Below are positions 34,701 through 45,973 of a stretch of DNA of 64,000 nucleotides, one piece after another. This stretch comes from Arcuatula senhousia (lineage: Eukaryota; Mollusca; Bivalvia; Mytilida; Mytilidae). The stretch lies in contig OZ020309.1 in assembly GCA_963971305.1 (NCBI GenBank), forward strand, positions 9,479,001 to 9,543,000, written 5' to 3'. Under the pieces are notes generated by a model, which saw nothing but the letters and a program-made list of their open reading frames with translations, made no database searches and was not told where the DNA came from. The position numbers and the translations under genes were made by a program. Each line of letters opens with the position of its first letter. The stretch's first letter is position 1.

Positions 34701-35590
34701 ATGCCCCCGCATCGAGATGTCGGGAGACATTAAGTTTTACTCATGTCTGTCCGTAGGGACGAACGTATGTACGTACATACATGTACGTTCGTCCGTACAA
34801 ATATCTGTCAAGTTTTTCTAAGAAACATTTCAAGAGAATGATTTGAAACTTGGTAAGATGGTTCAGTATGACAAATTGTACTTCCTAAACCATTTTCAGA
34901 CCTGATAAACATTCGCTTCCTGTTTGGGACTAAGATCGATGTGAAAATATGTGAACATGATATGAAATTTTTTGTCAAGCTTTTCTCAAGAACCATACAC
35001 CAGAATGATTTGAAACTTAGAAAGATAGTTCAGTATGACAAATTATACGTCCTTAGCAATTTTCAGACGTACCTGTCGGACATCTACTTCCTGTTTGGGA
35101 CTTAGGCCGAGTGAAAATATGTGAACATGATATGAAAATTTTCGTCAAGCTTTTCTCAGGAACTATACATGAGAATAATTTGAAACTTGGTAGGATGGGC
35201 CAGTATGACAAACTGTTCATTCTCGGCAATTTTTAGACATGTCGAACATTTACGTCCTGTTTGGGACTAAGGCCGAGTGAAAATATGTGAACATGATATG
35301 AAAATGTCCGTCAAGCTTTTTTCAGTAACCGTACAGGAAAATAATTCGAAACTTGATAGGCTGGTTCAGTATGACAAACTGTACGTCCTAAGCAATTTTC
35401 AGACCTGTCGGACATCTACTTCCAGCTGTTTGGGACATAGGCCAATAATAATTCCATCAAGCTTTTCTCATGAACCATAAATAAGAATGATTTGAAACTT
35501 GGTAGGATGGTTTAGTATGACAAACTGTATGTCCTTAGTAACTTTCAGACCTGTCAGACTTTTAGTCCTGTTAAGGACCAGCGGGGGCAT
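34701..35590. repeat. Tandem-repeat element with ATGCCCCCGC inverted ends
   Basis: The ends ATGCCCCCGC (34701-34710) and GCGGGGGCAT (35581-35590) are perfect 10-bp inverted repeats. Inside, about five copies of a roughly 155-bp unit recur, each with 'GATTTGAAACTTGGTAGGAT', 'TTCAGTATGACAAACTGTA' and 'TTCAGACCTGTCGGACAT'. It is non-coding and resembles a MITE-like satellite carrier. Confidence 0.65.
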
Positions 35591-35696
35591 CTGTGTCCCA
35601 TGGACAAATTCCTTCTTTATTTTTACTTGTAATGTTCTGTGTTGTTCTTTTGAAAAAAGGATTTGTTGGCATGTATATTTATGTAAAAATGTATTA

Positions 35697-36135
35697 ACTT
35701 GGCTACGCAATCGAATTTCATTCACCTTGATACAAACTTACATTCAATAAGCTTTGACAGTGTTACATAAAAAAAAAACAATAGAACCCTACTACAACAA
35801 GGTCAAAACTTTTTTTATAGTATTAACAGTATTACATGTATATTGAAAAACAATATAGAATTTACTTCAGATGGAAAAAGCTGCTGTGATATTTCATATA
35901 AATGATTTAATGTCAAAACCTGTTCAAAAACAAATAATAAGAAACCTTATGTAAAATGCGTTTTATGAACTTTTGTTATACACAGAGGGCATACGAGAGT
36001 ATCACACGGTTTACAAAATAGACGGCACATTTGACATTGACGGATATAGCAAAGAATACACTTACAGTCCAATTCATCTTTATGGATCCCTTTGCACAGA
36101 TGACGGGCAAAAAACAAGAGTAAGTTTCTGAAACG
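35697..36135. pseudogene. Rearranged B-box gene fragment
   Basis: The first part (35697-35960) matches in forward orientation the region upstream of the last B-box pseudogene (39376-39620), for example 'GGCTACGCAATCGAATTTCA'. The second part (about 35960-36130) is in reverse orientation and encodes on the minus strand the second B-box ('LFCKPCDTLVCPLCITKVHK'). A flank and an inverted exon piece joined together imply duplication followed by local inversion. Confidence 0.65.
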
Positions 36136-36419
36136 TTAAAGGGAGAGGGAATCGGAGGAAAATATTCCACGGATGGGCAGGAAGATAAAGATCGGCGTTA
36201 GAAATGAACGGAACATTTATAGGTTGTTAAGAACAGATCGACGGCTGGCTTTAAATGAGATAACTCAAGAGTATAACAACCAAACATAAAAACCAGTGTC
36301 TTGGAAGACTAGTAATAGAGGTAATAGGATGGCACGCAGCTTCACAAACATGTGAAATAGATAATCATGGATATGGTAGGGTACAGTTGCAAACGTGAAC
36401 GTGTGTTATGTTTGACCGT

Positions 36420-36617
36420 ATGACTCCAAGTCTTTGTACTGCACATAACATTGGAAAATCCACCAGGGTGTGAGCTGGATTCGAACCCATCCGTCTGCAG
36501 CACTTGTCGCCTAGCAGTCCCCAGTCCGTTGAGGATTCAACACGACCACGGACACCTTTGAAAAATAGGTGTTGGTAATTCGGTATCATTCATCTGCAGA
36601 CTCGAAGTGAACAAGGT
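36420..36617 (-). repeat. tRNA-like SINE, copy 2
   Basis: It matches 10500-10695 and has a better B-box on the minus strand ('GGATGGGTTCGAATCCAGCT'). A neighbouring block ('ATGGCACGCAGCTT', then 'GAAATAGATAAT' and 'GGATATGGTA') lies on the left here (36330-36385) but on the right of the first copy (10727-10775), so the two copies have different flank order. Confidence 0.55.
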
Positions 36618-36639
36618 ATTCTTCGAAGATTGTTCTGCA

Positions 36640-39255
36640 ACAGTTAAAGTTTAACGGTTTCAACCGGCGACCTGTTACAAAGAAAACTACCGTTTCAGCA
36701 GTAAACAGAGAGAAGAAGAAGCGTTTTTGTCGAACAAAATTACACTGGACTGTGCGGCATCATTGGAAAAAAGTTATATTTAGTGATGAGACGAAAGTCG
36801 AGATTGGCAATGACAACAAAGTGTATGTATGGCGTAGACCAGACAAAAATATAGGTCCAATTGCAATGGGTTGTATCACAATAGAGTGTATCAACCCAAG
36901 TTCCCGTGATGTTTCGGGGTTGTATAACTTACTATAGCCCCAGTCACACTGTCACGTATTGACTTCCCCGCTTTACTACGTTTTAAAACGCCACGTTTTG
37001 ATGTAATTTATTGTCAAAGTTTTTGGTCTCTACGTTTAACTAGGTATATGCTACGTTTTACAAGGTTTCCTCACGTTTTCCTACGTTTTACTAGGTATGG
37101 CCAGGTTTAACACCAGCCGTTTCGTTAGGTTTTACTACGTTGTGCTACGTATGTGGTACGTTTCGTCAGGTATTATTAGGGTTGGTCACGTTTTACAAGG
37201 TAAACGGTACGTTTTAGTACGTATTGATGCGGTTTTGCTAGGTATGTACTACGTTTTACTACGTATTACCACGTGCCACTACGCTGTGATGAAATATTTG
37301 CGAAAACCGGGTAATTTTTTTCAAAATAAAAATATATATATATACATTCACTTGGAACAGGTAGTGATTGATCTATGGAGAAAAGCAAGTTTTGATTTCA
37401 TTCATATTTTAGTATTACAAAGACTAATGATCACTACTGGTATATTATATTACCATTGTCTGTCTGTGAAATAAAATTTCGTCACGTCCGTTCGTCTGTC
37501 TGTGAAATAAAATTTCGTCACAGTTTTCCAACTGTTTTAAAATATAATAGATATGATATCAGTATTTTGCATTTACTGTATACTATGGTACCAAATAGTG
37601 CATAATAGCTATACTGGTTTTTACACATGTTGAACATGGATGCAAAGTTCCTATCACAGTTGTCTAACTATAATCATGTCGTAGAGGTTTGATGTTTCGC
37701 CTTCAATCTTATCATTTGGTATAACAGGGTGTATAGCACTTTTATCGCATACTAGGTCATCTGCTTAACCGAATACTAAAGTTTTGAAGCGGGATATCAC
37801 CAGTTAGCATTAGCTCACAAAATCCTTGTTACAAACTGTTTATATCTGATATCTTTAAGACATTTACGCAAAGTACTATTTCAGTCATTTACTCATTCCC
37901 TTTTATTTAGAAAAAAGAATCACCTTATATCCCAGTCATCTAATTCCAAAAATAATTGGTTACAGAAAAACTGACAAACCGCTGCAATGAGGACAAGTGC
38001 AAGAGATAGGCCAACCATGTGTCTTTCTTCTTAAGCCCTGGTGTCATTTTAACTACAGTCTCCTGAAACATAGCTGGGTCAACTCGCAAAAAGTTTCTAA
38101 CGGAAACAATATATCCCTCTTAAATTGATCGTACATGGCGAACTGGGATTTCCTTTTTTTCCAATGTCTCACCAAATTAAACGCGTTTTTTTATAATCCT
38201 CTGGTACCGGTTCTGGTTGTACTGAAACGACAATATTAGAATGAAGAATACATGTATGCTCGTTCAGCACTTTTCCGTAATTTACCAATTTCAAAGTACT
38301 TTTTTTTCTTTTAAATTAATGTGATCTAAGTGCTTTTGTACAAAACAAAGGTGCAAAGATAGGCAAAATGAAAGAGTAAGCGTAGTAAAACGTGATGATA
38401 CCTACTAAAACGTGATAAAACCAAGCGAAACGTAACATCATACGTAAAACAAACGTACAAAAACCTCATAAAACCTTGTGAAACGTAGTAAATACCCAGG
38501 AAAACGTAGTGAAACCTGACAGTTGGCTTTGCGCTACGTTTTACCAGGTTTTGGTTACGCTTCCACTAGGTTTTAATACGTTTTACCGACGTTTTACCAC
38601 GTTCTACTACGTATCTGCTACGTTTATTTTTTTCGCCAAGTTTCGTCACGTTTGTGTTGTGCAAACGATACAAACGGGAAACCCCACGTTTGCGTCTAGG
38701 TATCTCTACGTATGTACCCGGTTTCAACTACGTGTCGGTACGTTTCGTTAGGTTTATAGCCGTTTCACTACGTTTGAGAAACGTAGTAAAACGGGGTCCC
38801 GAAACGTGACAGTGTGACTGTGGCTTTAGGCGTTGGTACCCTCACACCAGTACAGGGAAACATAAACAGTGTCAAGTATATTGACATTTTAGACCCACAT
38901 TTATGGCCTGTGATTGAGAGACATTTCCCTACAGACCCGTACATTTTTCAAGAGGATAATGCTCCTTGCCATGTGTCGCAGCACGCAAATTAGTTCCAAA
39001 CTGACAACGATATTCCAACCTTATCCTGGCCACCACAAAACCCGGACCTTAACATTATTGAAAATGTATGGAAAGTGTTAAAACTTATGGTTAAAAGAAA
39101 GATTGGTGACATTAATAACTCCGAAAATCCTAAGACGGTTGTTTCCGAAGCTAGGACTTCCCTTCAACTTCATTATATTCAGAGACTGTACCACTCTATT
39201 CCAAGACGACTTAGGACGGTTTTAAAAGCAGAGGAATTCTACACAATATACTAAC
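36640..39255 (+). pseudogene. Tc1-like transposase pseudogene, split by a foldback element
   Basis: The left part (to 36931) encodes 'WKKVIFSDETKVEIGNDNK' with the first catalytic Asp and ends 'SGLYNL'. The right part (from 38826) encodes 'GVGTLTPVQGNINSVKYI', 'YIFQEDNAPCHVSQH' with the second Asp, and 'WPPQNPDLNIIENVWK' with the catalytic Glu. These are hallmarks of the Tc1 DDE transposase. A TAG at about 38992 interrupts the second half, and the N-terminal DNA-binding part is poorly preserved and frameshifted. Ignoring the inserted 1.9 kb, the frame runs on without a shift across the insertion site. Confidence 0.75.
36932..38825. mobile_element. 1.9 kb foldback-type element with TTA target duplication
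   Basis: The target triplet TTA appears at 36929-36931 and 38826-38828. The termini are inverted ('AGCCCCAGTCACACTGTCACG' versus 'AGCCACAGTCACACTGTCACG' read inward on the opposite strand). Arms of about 360-440 bp (36932-37290 and 38385-38825) consist of degenerate repeats of ACGTTTTACTACGT type in opposite orientation. The inner 1.1 kb (37290-38385) has no coding sequence I can recognise. It is a non-autonomous, foldback-like DNA element. Confidence 0.75.
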
Positions 39256-39259
39256 AGTC

Positions 39260-39831
39260 TCAGGTAGGGCAACGTTAGTTTTATTGATGTTTTTATTGTT
39301 TTTTGCCATGCTATTTCATTCTCCGGTAAAAATGACGTCCGCCATTTCGGCACTAATTTATTTCCAATAACTGAACATGGCTACGCAATAGAATTTCCTT
39401 CACCTTGATACAAACTTTCTTTCAATTAGCTTTGACAGTATAACATTAACCCTACTGCAACAGATTCAAAACTTTTTTTATAGCAATAACAGTATTGCAT
39501 TGAAAAACAATTAAGTGTTTACTTCAAGAGGAAAAAAGCTTGTGTGATAGGTCATATAAATAATTTAATGTCAAAATCTGTTCAAAAACAAAGAATAAGA
39601 AAACTTATGTAACAAGGGTAAATGACAAGAGACGCATTCATGCTTTGATAATTTTACTTGTTAATCATGTTAATACTACTAAAGTATAGCTCACAAATCA
39701 AATTGTTAATATTGGGGCATTCCATGTGAACGTTTGAATTAAAAAATAACTTTTTTTCTGCGTTGTTTTAATACAATTATTACACCAAGTTATAGTTATT
39801 AAGTATAATCTGTGAATGACTCCTCTATGCA
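39260..39831 (+). promoter_or_regulatory. Upstream region of B-box copy E
   Basis: No gene. From 39376 the sequence is shared with the rearranged fragment at 35697-35960, and from about 39520 with the upstream region of copy A (3430-3580). This conserved flank likely holds the ancestral promoter; no core element is identified. Confidence 0.35.
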
Positions 39832-41438
39832 ATGGCTTACTCCCAACCTTTTCAGAAAGGCCAAATGCCGACAAACTGTCAACTTTGTGAATTTAAGAGG
39901 ACAAGTGTTTGCAAATGCCTAGAATGTGATTTAGTTTTATGTAGGAACTGTATTACACAGCATTCCAAATTCAAAAACGCAAAGTATCACACTCTTTTGG
40001 ACACCAGGGATAAAGGAATCCATAGAGATGAAATGGACTTTAAGTGTATTATTTGCGATATCCATCAAGATGAAATGTGCTGTCTATTTTGCAAGCCGTG
40101 TGACACTCTCGTTTGCCCTCTGTGTATAACAAAGGGGGTCAACAACAGTTCATAAAACGCATGATATGATTGAAATAAAAGAGGCTTATGAAATGAAACA
40201 AAATATGCTCAAATATGAAAAAGGTCAAGTTGAAGATGATATTAGAACAATTGATTCAAAAGAGGCTAAATTAGAAAACTTAATAATCAAAGAGAAAGCA
40301 AATATTAAGAAAATCAGAGAAAATGTGAAAATCCACGGGAACCGCCTAAAACAATTAGTGAATGAACAAGTCTTGGATATTTTTGATGATTAAGAGCAAA
40401 CCGAAAACAAACTAAATGAAAAATTCTTGAATGATAAACAATATATAAGTAAAACCAAAGAAGTCTTTAATCAAAAAGTTGTCGGTGCCAACAAATCGAT
40501 TCAGACATTGGATGCCACAAAGTTCTTCAAACACGCTAACTCTATGACAGAATCTTTAAATCGAAAGGATATTCCAACAATAAAGTCAACGTACCAATCC
40601 GCTGCTGAATTCGTTCCTAAAAAACTGGCCAGTATTGGAAAGATCAGGTTTACCGATGTTACATCTTGTATTGAGAAGACAATTGAAGCCTCCGTCATAG
40701 AGACATGTACAACCGATTTGTCGTTTATAAACTGCATAGTTTCAGACCAGAATGAAAAAGTATGGATTGGGTGTTATAATGACGGTGTTCTTTACCACGC
40801 AAAAATGAAAGACGGGCCTTTTGAAATTTTAAGCAAAAGTAATATGAATGTTTTTGACATGACACAAGAACCCCAGAACAAGATTCTACTTTCTGTTTAT
40901 GAGCACAACTTAAAAATTCTTGACACACAGACAAGTAAAGTGACAGAATCCGTCTTTAATGTTAATCCCTTTCAATCCCTAGGAGTACACGTTACTAAAG
41001 ATCGTAAAGTTGTTATAGGAAGTCAGGCAGATGAAAGGTCAGCTTTGATAGTTTTTGACCGCGTAGGAAAGAAAGAAGTCGTTTATGAGCAAAATCAACG
41101 CAGACAATCAATCTTTACCTATCCAAGAAAACTTACAACTACCTCTAATGGATATATTCATGTCGTGGATTATGCCGTAAAGGAATTAAAAGGTAGAGTC
41201 ATTGTTCTTGGTAGAAACGATGACATACTAGTCATAAAAAATATACAGGAAATACCGAGATTAACAGTAATTTTTCATTTAGACCTAATGACATAGTAGT
41301 ATCAGCGACAGATCATGTTGTTGTAGCAGATACTGATAGTCAAGCTCTTCATCTCCTAGATAATATAGGACAGTTACTGACGTTCCTCGACACTAAACAG
41401 AAGGGAATCGTGTATCCGCACTCACTGGCTTTCCTTTA
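39832..41438 (+). pseudogene. B-box / coiled-coil / propeller TRIM-like gene, copy E, main part (broken)
   Basis: It starts 'MAYSQPFQKGQMPTNCQLC' and encodes both zinc fingers ('CCLFCKPCDTLVCPLC'). An extra 10-13 bp near 40130 shifts the frame. The coiled coil resumes at 40166 and meets a TAA at 40391, where paralogues have a Leu codon. The propeller continues to about 41250 and then shifts again. It reaches 'HSLAFLY' near 41436, where a nested set of insertions begins; the last coding bases are at 61686-61755 and 62616 onward. It is most similar to copy A in its upstream region. A dead gene with several independent lesions. Confidence 0.8.
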
Positions 41439-42095
41439 CACAGTGATGTTAATGACGTTAGTCCCGCCAAAAGTTAAAACAAAGTTTCAAAGAGTTGTCC
41501 CCCTTCTTGCGACGAATACTCGGAAAAATAAAATGCCTGTACCATATAGATTTGATAAAATATTTGGAGTTTTATTGTCTTATGTAGTCTGACATAATTA
41601 TCTACAGTTATCCAAACCATTATATTTTGTTACTATTACTCAATTGTAAGAAAAACCCGAATAGAAGAATTTTCTATTGGAAATTAAGTCCCGCCCCTTT
41701 TACCTTATTTGGCAAATCAGACGAAATTTGATACCTCATTTCTTTAATCGGATTTAGCACCCCGAAGATCGACATCGATTGTTTTACAATTTCACCACAT
41801 GATAGATCATTAAAGATAGAATATGGGAATTGCTGCTCATTCTTTTGGATTTTTGAAAATTATAACAAAAAATTGATATCAAGATGAAAAATGCAGTTTT
41901 TCTCATTCTGATTTACTCTTTTCGTCCAAAAATTAAAATTATTCTTAACATTATCAACAATGAGCACCTAAATCCAAATAAACTGATCAAAAACGAACCC
42001 AAATAAATGATTTTTAATCAATTCGATGCTGCTTATCGGGGTGCTAACCTTCAGTTTCCAAATCCGAGAAAAGTCATGTTGCAGACAAAATGGTT

Positions 42096-42101
42096 GCCAT
42101 G
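42096..42101. other. Polinton target-site duplication, left
   Basis: GCCATG directly precedes the left terminus AGTAGTTAAG. The identical hexamer follows the right terminus. A 6-bp duplication is the known signature of Polinton/Maverick integration. Confidence 0.9.
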
Positions 42102-42441
42102 AGTAGTTAAGTATTTGGGCGAGTCTAGGCCACCCCTGTTTTTTTTTTATGCCCCAGTATACCCCCTTGGCTACCCGATTCCGAAATTTTCTTTTTTTAA
42201 ATTTTTACCCAGCACATTGTCTCTGGGCCCCGAATTCCAAAATGAAAACATTTTGAAAAGGTCAGAAATTCACCGAAAAAAAAATCCCCTGGAGTACAGT
42301 AAAAAAATATCACGCCTTGGGGCATCCAAAATTGCAAAATGGTTCTTATGAATTACGGTCTAAGTTAGATAACTCTGAAGTGAAACTTTGCGAAGATGTG
42401 TATTACCAGGTAATAGTGAATAAATTAAGATAAGTCTGAAG
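42102..42441 (+). repeat. Polinton left terminal inverted repeat
   Basis: The 340-bp left repeat pairs with 61003-61498 on the opposite strand. Shared blocks include 'GGGCGAGTCTAGGCCACCCC' at the outer end, 'GGGGCATCCAAAATTGCAAA' and 'TTACCAGGTAATAGTGAATA' at the inner end. It lacks the expanded short-repeat tract seen in the right copy. Confidence 0.85.
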
Positions 42442-42487
42442 TGAAAATTTTTGAAGATTTGTATTACCAGGTAATAGTGAATAATAA

Positions 42488-42727
42488 ATCATATCAATAA
42501 AGAACCATTTTATTATGTGTTACCCAGTAATACAGTTGACTTCGTTTGTCTATAGATACTTGAAGAATTTAAATCCAATAGGTAAATCGATCACGCACCG
42601 GCAAATTTTAAATCTGAATCATATCAATAAAGAACCATTTTATTATGTATTACCCAGTAATACAGTTGACTTCGTTTGTCTATAGATACTTTAAGAATTT
42701 AAATCCAATAGGTAAATCGATCACAAA
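42488..42727. repeat. Direct duplication of about 110 bp inside the Polinton
   Basis: The block beginning 'ATCATATCAATAAAGAACCA' at 42488 is repeated at 42618 (period 130 bp) with very few differences, ending 'GGTAAATCGATCAC'. It is non-coding, just inside the left TIR. Confidence 0.75.
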
Positions 42728-42785
42728 CGAAGTCAAGGCCAGTATCGTTGTAACATTTTATTGGGATTTCGTCAATTTGATCATA

Positions 42786-43272
42786 TACTCTCTCAAAAAA
42801 GTTACGCAACAGTGGCAAATTTCCCTATATGTTTTAAGTAAACCTACCTTATTATAAATTGATATTGCCAAGCCGTTTTTCAATCATTTTTTATCAAATG
42901 AAAACCAAGAAAAAGACAATTAAGTGAAGTTTATTTTTTATGATATGGGCAAAATCCTAGCTGTTACGGTTTTTGATAGAAAGCGAGTAGAACATAACCA
43001 ATGTTTTTCCACGAAAAATGTTGGTTGATTTAAACGGGTTGTTGACGCATAGAATTAACAGTTGATTTCTACTTGTGATATTTTAAAAACCGGTGAAGTG
43101 ACGATTTTTCTAAAATCATAAAAATAAAGTTCAATTATTTCTCGTTCTCTTTGTTTTTATTTCATTAAAATCGGTTAAAAAATGACTTTGCAATACAAAA
43201 ATAAAATTAGGTAGGTTTATTTAAAATATATAGAGAAATTTTGTATTGTTGCGTAACTTTTTTGAGTGAGTA
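42786..43272. mobile_element. TA-flanked MITE inside the Polinton
   Basis: Inverted ends of about 65-70 bp ('TACTCTCTCAAAAAAGTTACG' at the left, complement of 'GCGTAACTTTTTTGAGTGAG' at the right) are flanked by TA dinucleotides at 42784-42785 and 43273-43274. Length 487 bp and no coding sequence. TA duplication suggests a Tc1/mariner-related MITE. Confidence 0.65.
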
Positions 43273-43274
43273 TA

Positions 43275-43971
43275 TTTTCAAAATATGGATGCTACGCAAA
43301 ATTACTCATGGACAGATGAACAACATGCAATTATGTTAGAGCACCAGGCTTTTTATATGCATATGATTAATTTTTTAAACAATGTTATAGTGGGTGGCGT
43401 AATTCATAACATGGCAACAGTGACACCGCAGTAGCGCCGTTGCTAAGTATTATTTTTTCGCAAAGAACCGATAATATATTTTGTATCGTTTTACTACCCT
43501 AATTCATAACATGGTAACGGCGACACCGCAGTAGCACCGTTGCTACGGATAATGTTTTGACGAACTATTAATGGAATATTTTTCAAACTTACTTGATCTA
43601 TTGCATAGGTGTATTATATAGCTGACATGCACGCCAAACAAAAGGAATATTTATTGAACTGTTTACGCACACGAGTAAATTTTTTAGGTGTATTATATAG
43701 CGGACATGCAAGTCCGCCGAACAATAGGTAACTTTTCTCCTGATTTTCTTAGTGTTAGACTAGTTATTGAAGTGTACATTGAAAAAAAAAGATTTTTAAA
43801 TAAATCATATTTGTTTAAGATTTTCTTATTTCATAAAAGTGATCATACATGATCAGTGGCATGGACATCTTTGTATATATTCCGTCATTGCTATATTTAT
43901 AAACGGTTATGCATAACCGGGGTAGTTTTCTAAAAACCCAAAAATAAAAATCTCAAAATTGCACTTAAAAA
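43275..43971 (+). other. Left non-coding region of the Polinton
   Basis: No convincing gene. It contains two direct duplications: 'AATTCATAACATGG.AAC' with 'GACACCGCAGTAG' at about 43400 and 43500, and 'TAGGTGTATTATATAGC.GAC' at about 43607 and 43687. It precedes the first leftward-side gene and may carry regulatory sequence. Confidence 0.4.
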
Positions 43972-44551
43972 ATGAAACAACCCACAGCTCCAGAATTATA
44001 TCCAGAATTACCCATAGAAGATGGACAAAATTATAGGCTACAAAAAATAACAGAAATAGAAAAAACTTTAATATATGAAAGAGATAAACGTAAATCACTA
44101 TATAAAAAATATAAAAGAGGGGTTAATGTAACAGATGGTGTTGACACAAGTCTAATAACTGCATCTGTTGGTTTAGCCGGTGTTGGAATAGCTTTTCCTT
44201 TCTTACTTCCATTACAAATTGCAGCTATTGTATGCGGGAGTGTAGGAGGATTGGTTAAATTTGCTAGAAGAAAGTTAACAACAAAATCAAAAAACATTAC
44301 GAAATTAAAACAATGGCAGAATGCAAGTTAAACAGCATAAAAGATTTGATATCAAAATCACTAACCGATGGACAAATAAGCGAGAACGAGTTTAAATCGG
44401 TATTAGACGAATTAGAAAAATACCATGAAATGACGAAAAAATACGCACAAAACATACACAGGAAAAAATGAGTGATGAAGAAATAAAGAAATTGATAGAA
44501 GAAACAGAAGCTAGAGTAAGAACAGAATTTAAAAAAAAGGAAAATATTTAA
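43972..44551 (+). pseudogene. Conserved Polinton membrane protein, split by two frameshifts
   Basis: The first segment (43972 to about 44290) encodes a basic helix-rich N-terminus ('EIEKTLIYERDKRKSLYKKY'), the motif 'RGVNVTDGVDTSLITASVG' and a hydrophobic hairpin ('PFLLPLQIAAIVCGSVGG'), then 'KFARRKLTTKSK'. The middle segment uses another frame (ATG at 44313, 'MAECKLNSIKDLISKSLTDG', ending 44471). The last uses a third (ATG at 44468, 'MSDEEIKKLIEETEARV', stop at 44549-44551). The order and content match, as far as I remember, a single conserved protein of invertebrate Polintons. Both shifts lie in A-runs (near 44290 and 44467). The function is unknown; the hydrophobic hairpin suggests membrane association. 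Confidence 0.6.
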
Positions 44552-44647
44552 AGGGTAACCGCTCGACTTGCTCGCTTATTTTCTTCAATAAAATAACTAT
44601 AGTAAATGATCCTCCACCAAAATATGAATTAAATTCTTTTTAAAAAA

Positions 44648-45973
44648 ATGGCTGAAGGAGGTTTTGAGTTTGATAACCCCGCATTTGAAGATGATTATAA
44701 TGAAGAAGAAGAAGAAACATCTTTTCAAGACAACAGAGAGTTTCAAAACTCTATAAATAATTATATTGAAGTCTTAAGAAATTTATCAGAAAATGATGCT
44801 AAAAATCGTGAAAAAGAAATTACAAGAAAAATGATGAAAAGATTTTATGAAGAAAATAGTGAAACTATGCGCAATGAAGAAGGTTTTTTTGTTAGGGAAG
44901 ATATGGGCGGAAGACTAATGTTATATGTAAAAGATGAATTAGGTAATGATATTGCATTAACATATTACCAAAACGGTTTGTTAAAATTTTATAAATTAAA
45001 CACCCTTCAAAGACAACATGGCATTAATTTTATCAGAGATGTTTTAGGTGTAGATGATTTTAAAATATCTGATAGAATAAGAGAAGGTAGAACAGAGTTT
45101 CAAAGAATGTTAAATAAAGGACCAATTCGTGAACTTAATAATACCATAGAAAATATTCCATTACAAGAAATAACCACGCAACAAGAAGGACAAAAACTTT
45201 TGGAAACCGCAGGTAATGCAGAAACATTTGTGAAAGAAATAGAAACTTTATTTGATGAACAAGGAATATCTTTTATAAATGAAGAAACACAAACAGACAT
45301 GACAAAAAGAGAGATGGATGGCGTAATCAGCGCAATGACCACAGTAAAAGAAGAGATTGCAAACGAATTAGCAAAACTAAACGAAACAAATAAAGAGATA
45401 GCAAAAGAAAATACCAAATTAGAACAAGCCAAAGACGACAATGACGAATTCCAAATAAAAAGAATAAGTAGTAGAATTAGAGATTTGGAATATGAGAGAA
45501 GTTTAAGACTAGAAGTAATTAATATCAATAAAGAAAAATTACGTAGTCAGGTAAATAGAATCAAAGAGACAATACGTAAAGTATTAAACGAAGACAAAAC
45601 ATTGGGCGAAAGAATAAGGACTATATTTAGAGAACAAGGCATCACCCTGGTTAGTATCTTAACTGCTTTTGGAATGATTATCGGTGTTATTGTCGAAACA
45701 TTTACTGGTGGATCTACTTCCCCTCCCCCAACGCCATCGACAGGCGGTGTACAAGAATGGATAAAGAAACAATTAAAAAATCTTGGAAAACTATTATCTT
45801 TTCTTGCAGGAAAATTAGGAGCTGCATTACCAGGTATTATAGGTTCAATCGTATCTTGGTTATTGTCCACAACAAAAGACGTAGTAAATTGGTTTGCAAA
45901 CAACTTATGGGCTTTGCTTGTTTTGGTTGTTGGTCTATTATATACCGCCGCTAGGGAATATTTAAGAAAATAA
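44648..45973 (+). CDS. Conserved Polinton protein: coiled coil with hydrophobic C-terminus
   Basis: 441 residues, function unknown. The N-terminus is acidic ('EDDYNEEEEETSFQDN'). Residues about 215-335 form a long coiled coil ('LAKLNETNKEIAKENTKLEQ'). After 'LGERIRTIFREQGITLVSIL' comes a Pro/Thr-rich linker ('GGSTSPPPTPSTGG', about 355-368). The C-terminal 70 residues hold amphipathic and hydrophobic helices ('LPGIIGSIVSWLLS', 'NLWALLVLVVGLLYTAAREY'). I recognise the layout as widespread in invertebrate Polintons. The C-terminal helices could be membrane-active, as in virion proteins of other double-stranded DNA viruses, but that is inference. The start follows TTTTTAAAAAA directly. The end overlaps the convergent next gene by 12 bp. 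Confidence 0.7.
   Translation: MAEGGFEFDNPAFEDDYNEEEEETSFQDNREFQNSINNYIEVLRNLSENDAKNREKEITRKMMKRFYEENSETMRNEEGFFVREDMGGRLMLYVKDELGNDIALTYYQNGLLKFYKLNTLQRQHGINFIRDVLGVDDFKISDRIREGRTEFQRMLNKGPIRELNNTIENIPLQEITTQQEGQKLLETAGNAETFVKEIETLFDEQGISFINEETQTDMTKREMDGVISAMTTVKEEIANELAKLNETNKEIAKENTKLEQAKDDNDEFQIKRISSRIRDLEYERSLRLEVININKEKLRSQVNRIKETIRKVLNEDKTLGERIRTIFREQGITLVSILTAFGMIIGVIVETFTGGSTSPPPTPSTGGVQEWIKKQLKNLGKLLSFLAGKLGAALPGIIGSIVSWLLSTTKDVVNWFANNLWALLVLVVGLLYTAAREYLRK

Noticed and set aside
41439..42095. Possible additional Polinton sequence to the left of the TIR
   Set aside because: The 6-bp duplication at 42096 sets the element border. This sequence has its counterpart on the other side at 61505-61683 as part of the target transposon.
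42115..42351. Open frame in the left TIR starting 'MGESRPPLFFF'
   Set aside because: It lies in the terminal inverted repeat, its counterpart in the right TIR is not conserved in frame, and the composition is low-complexity.
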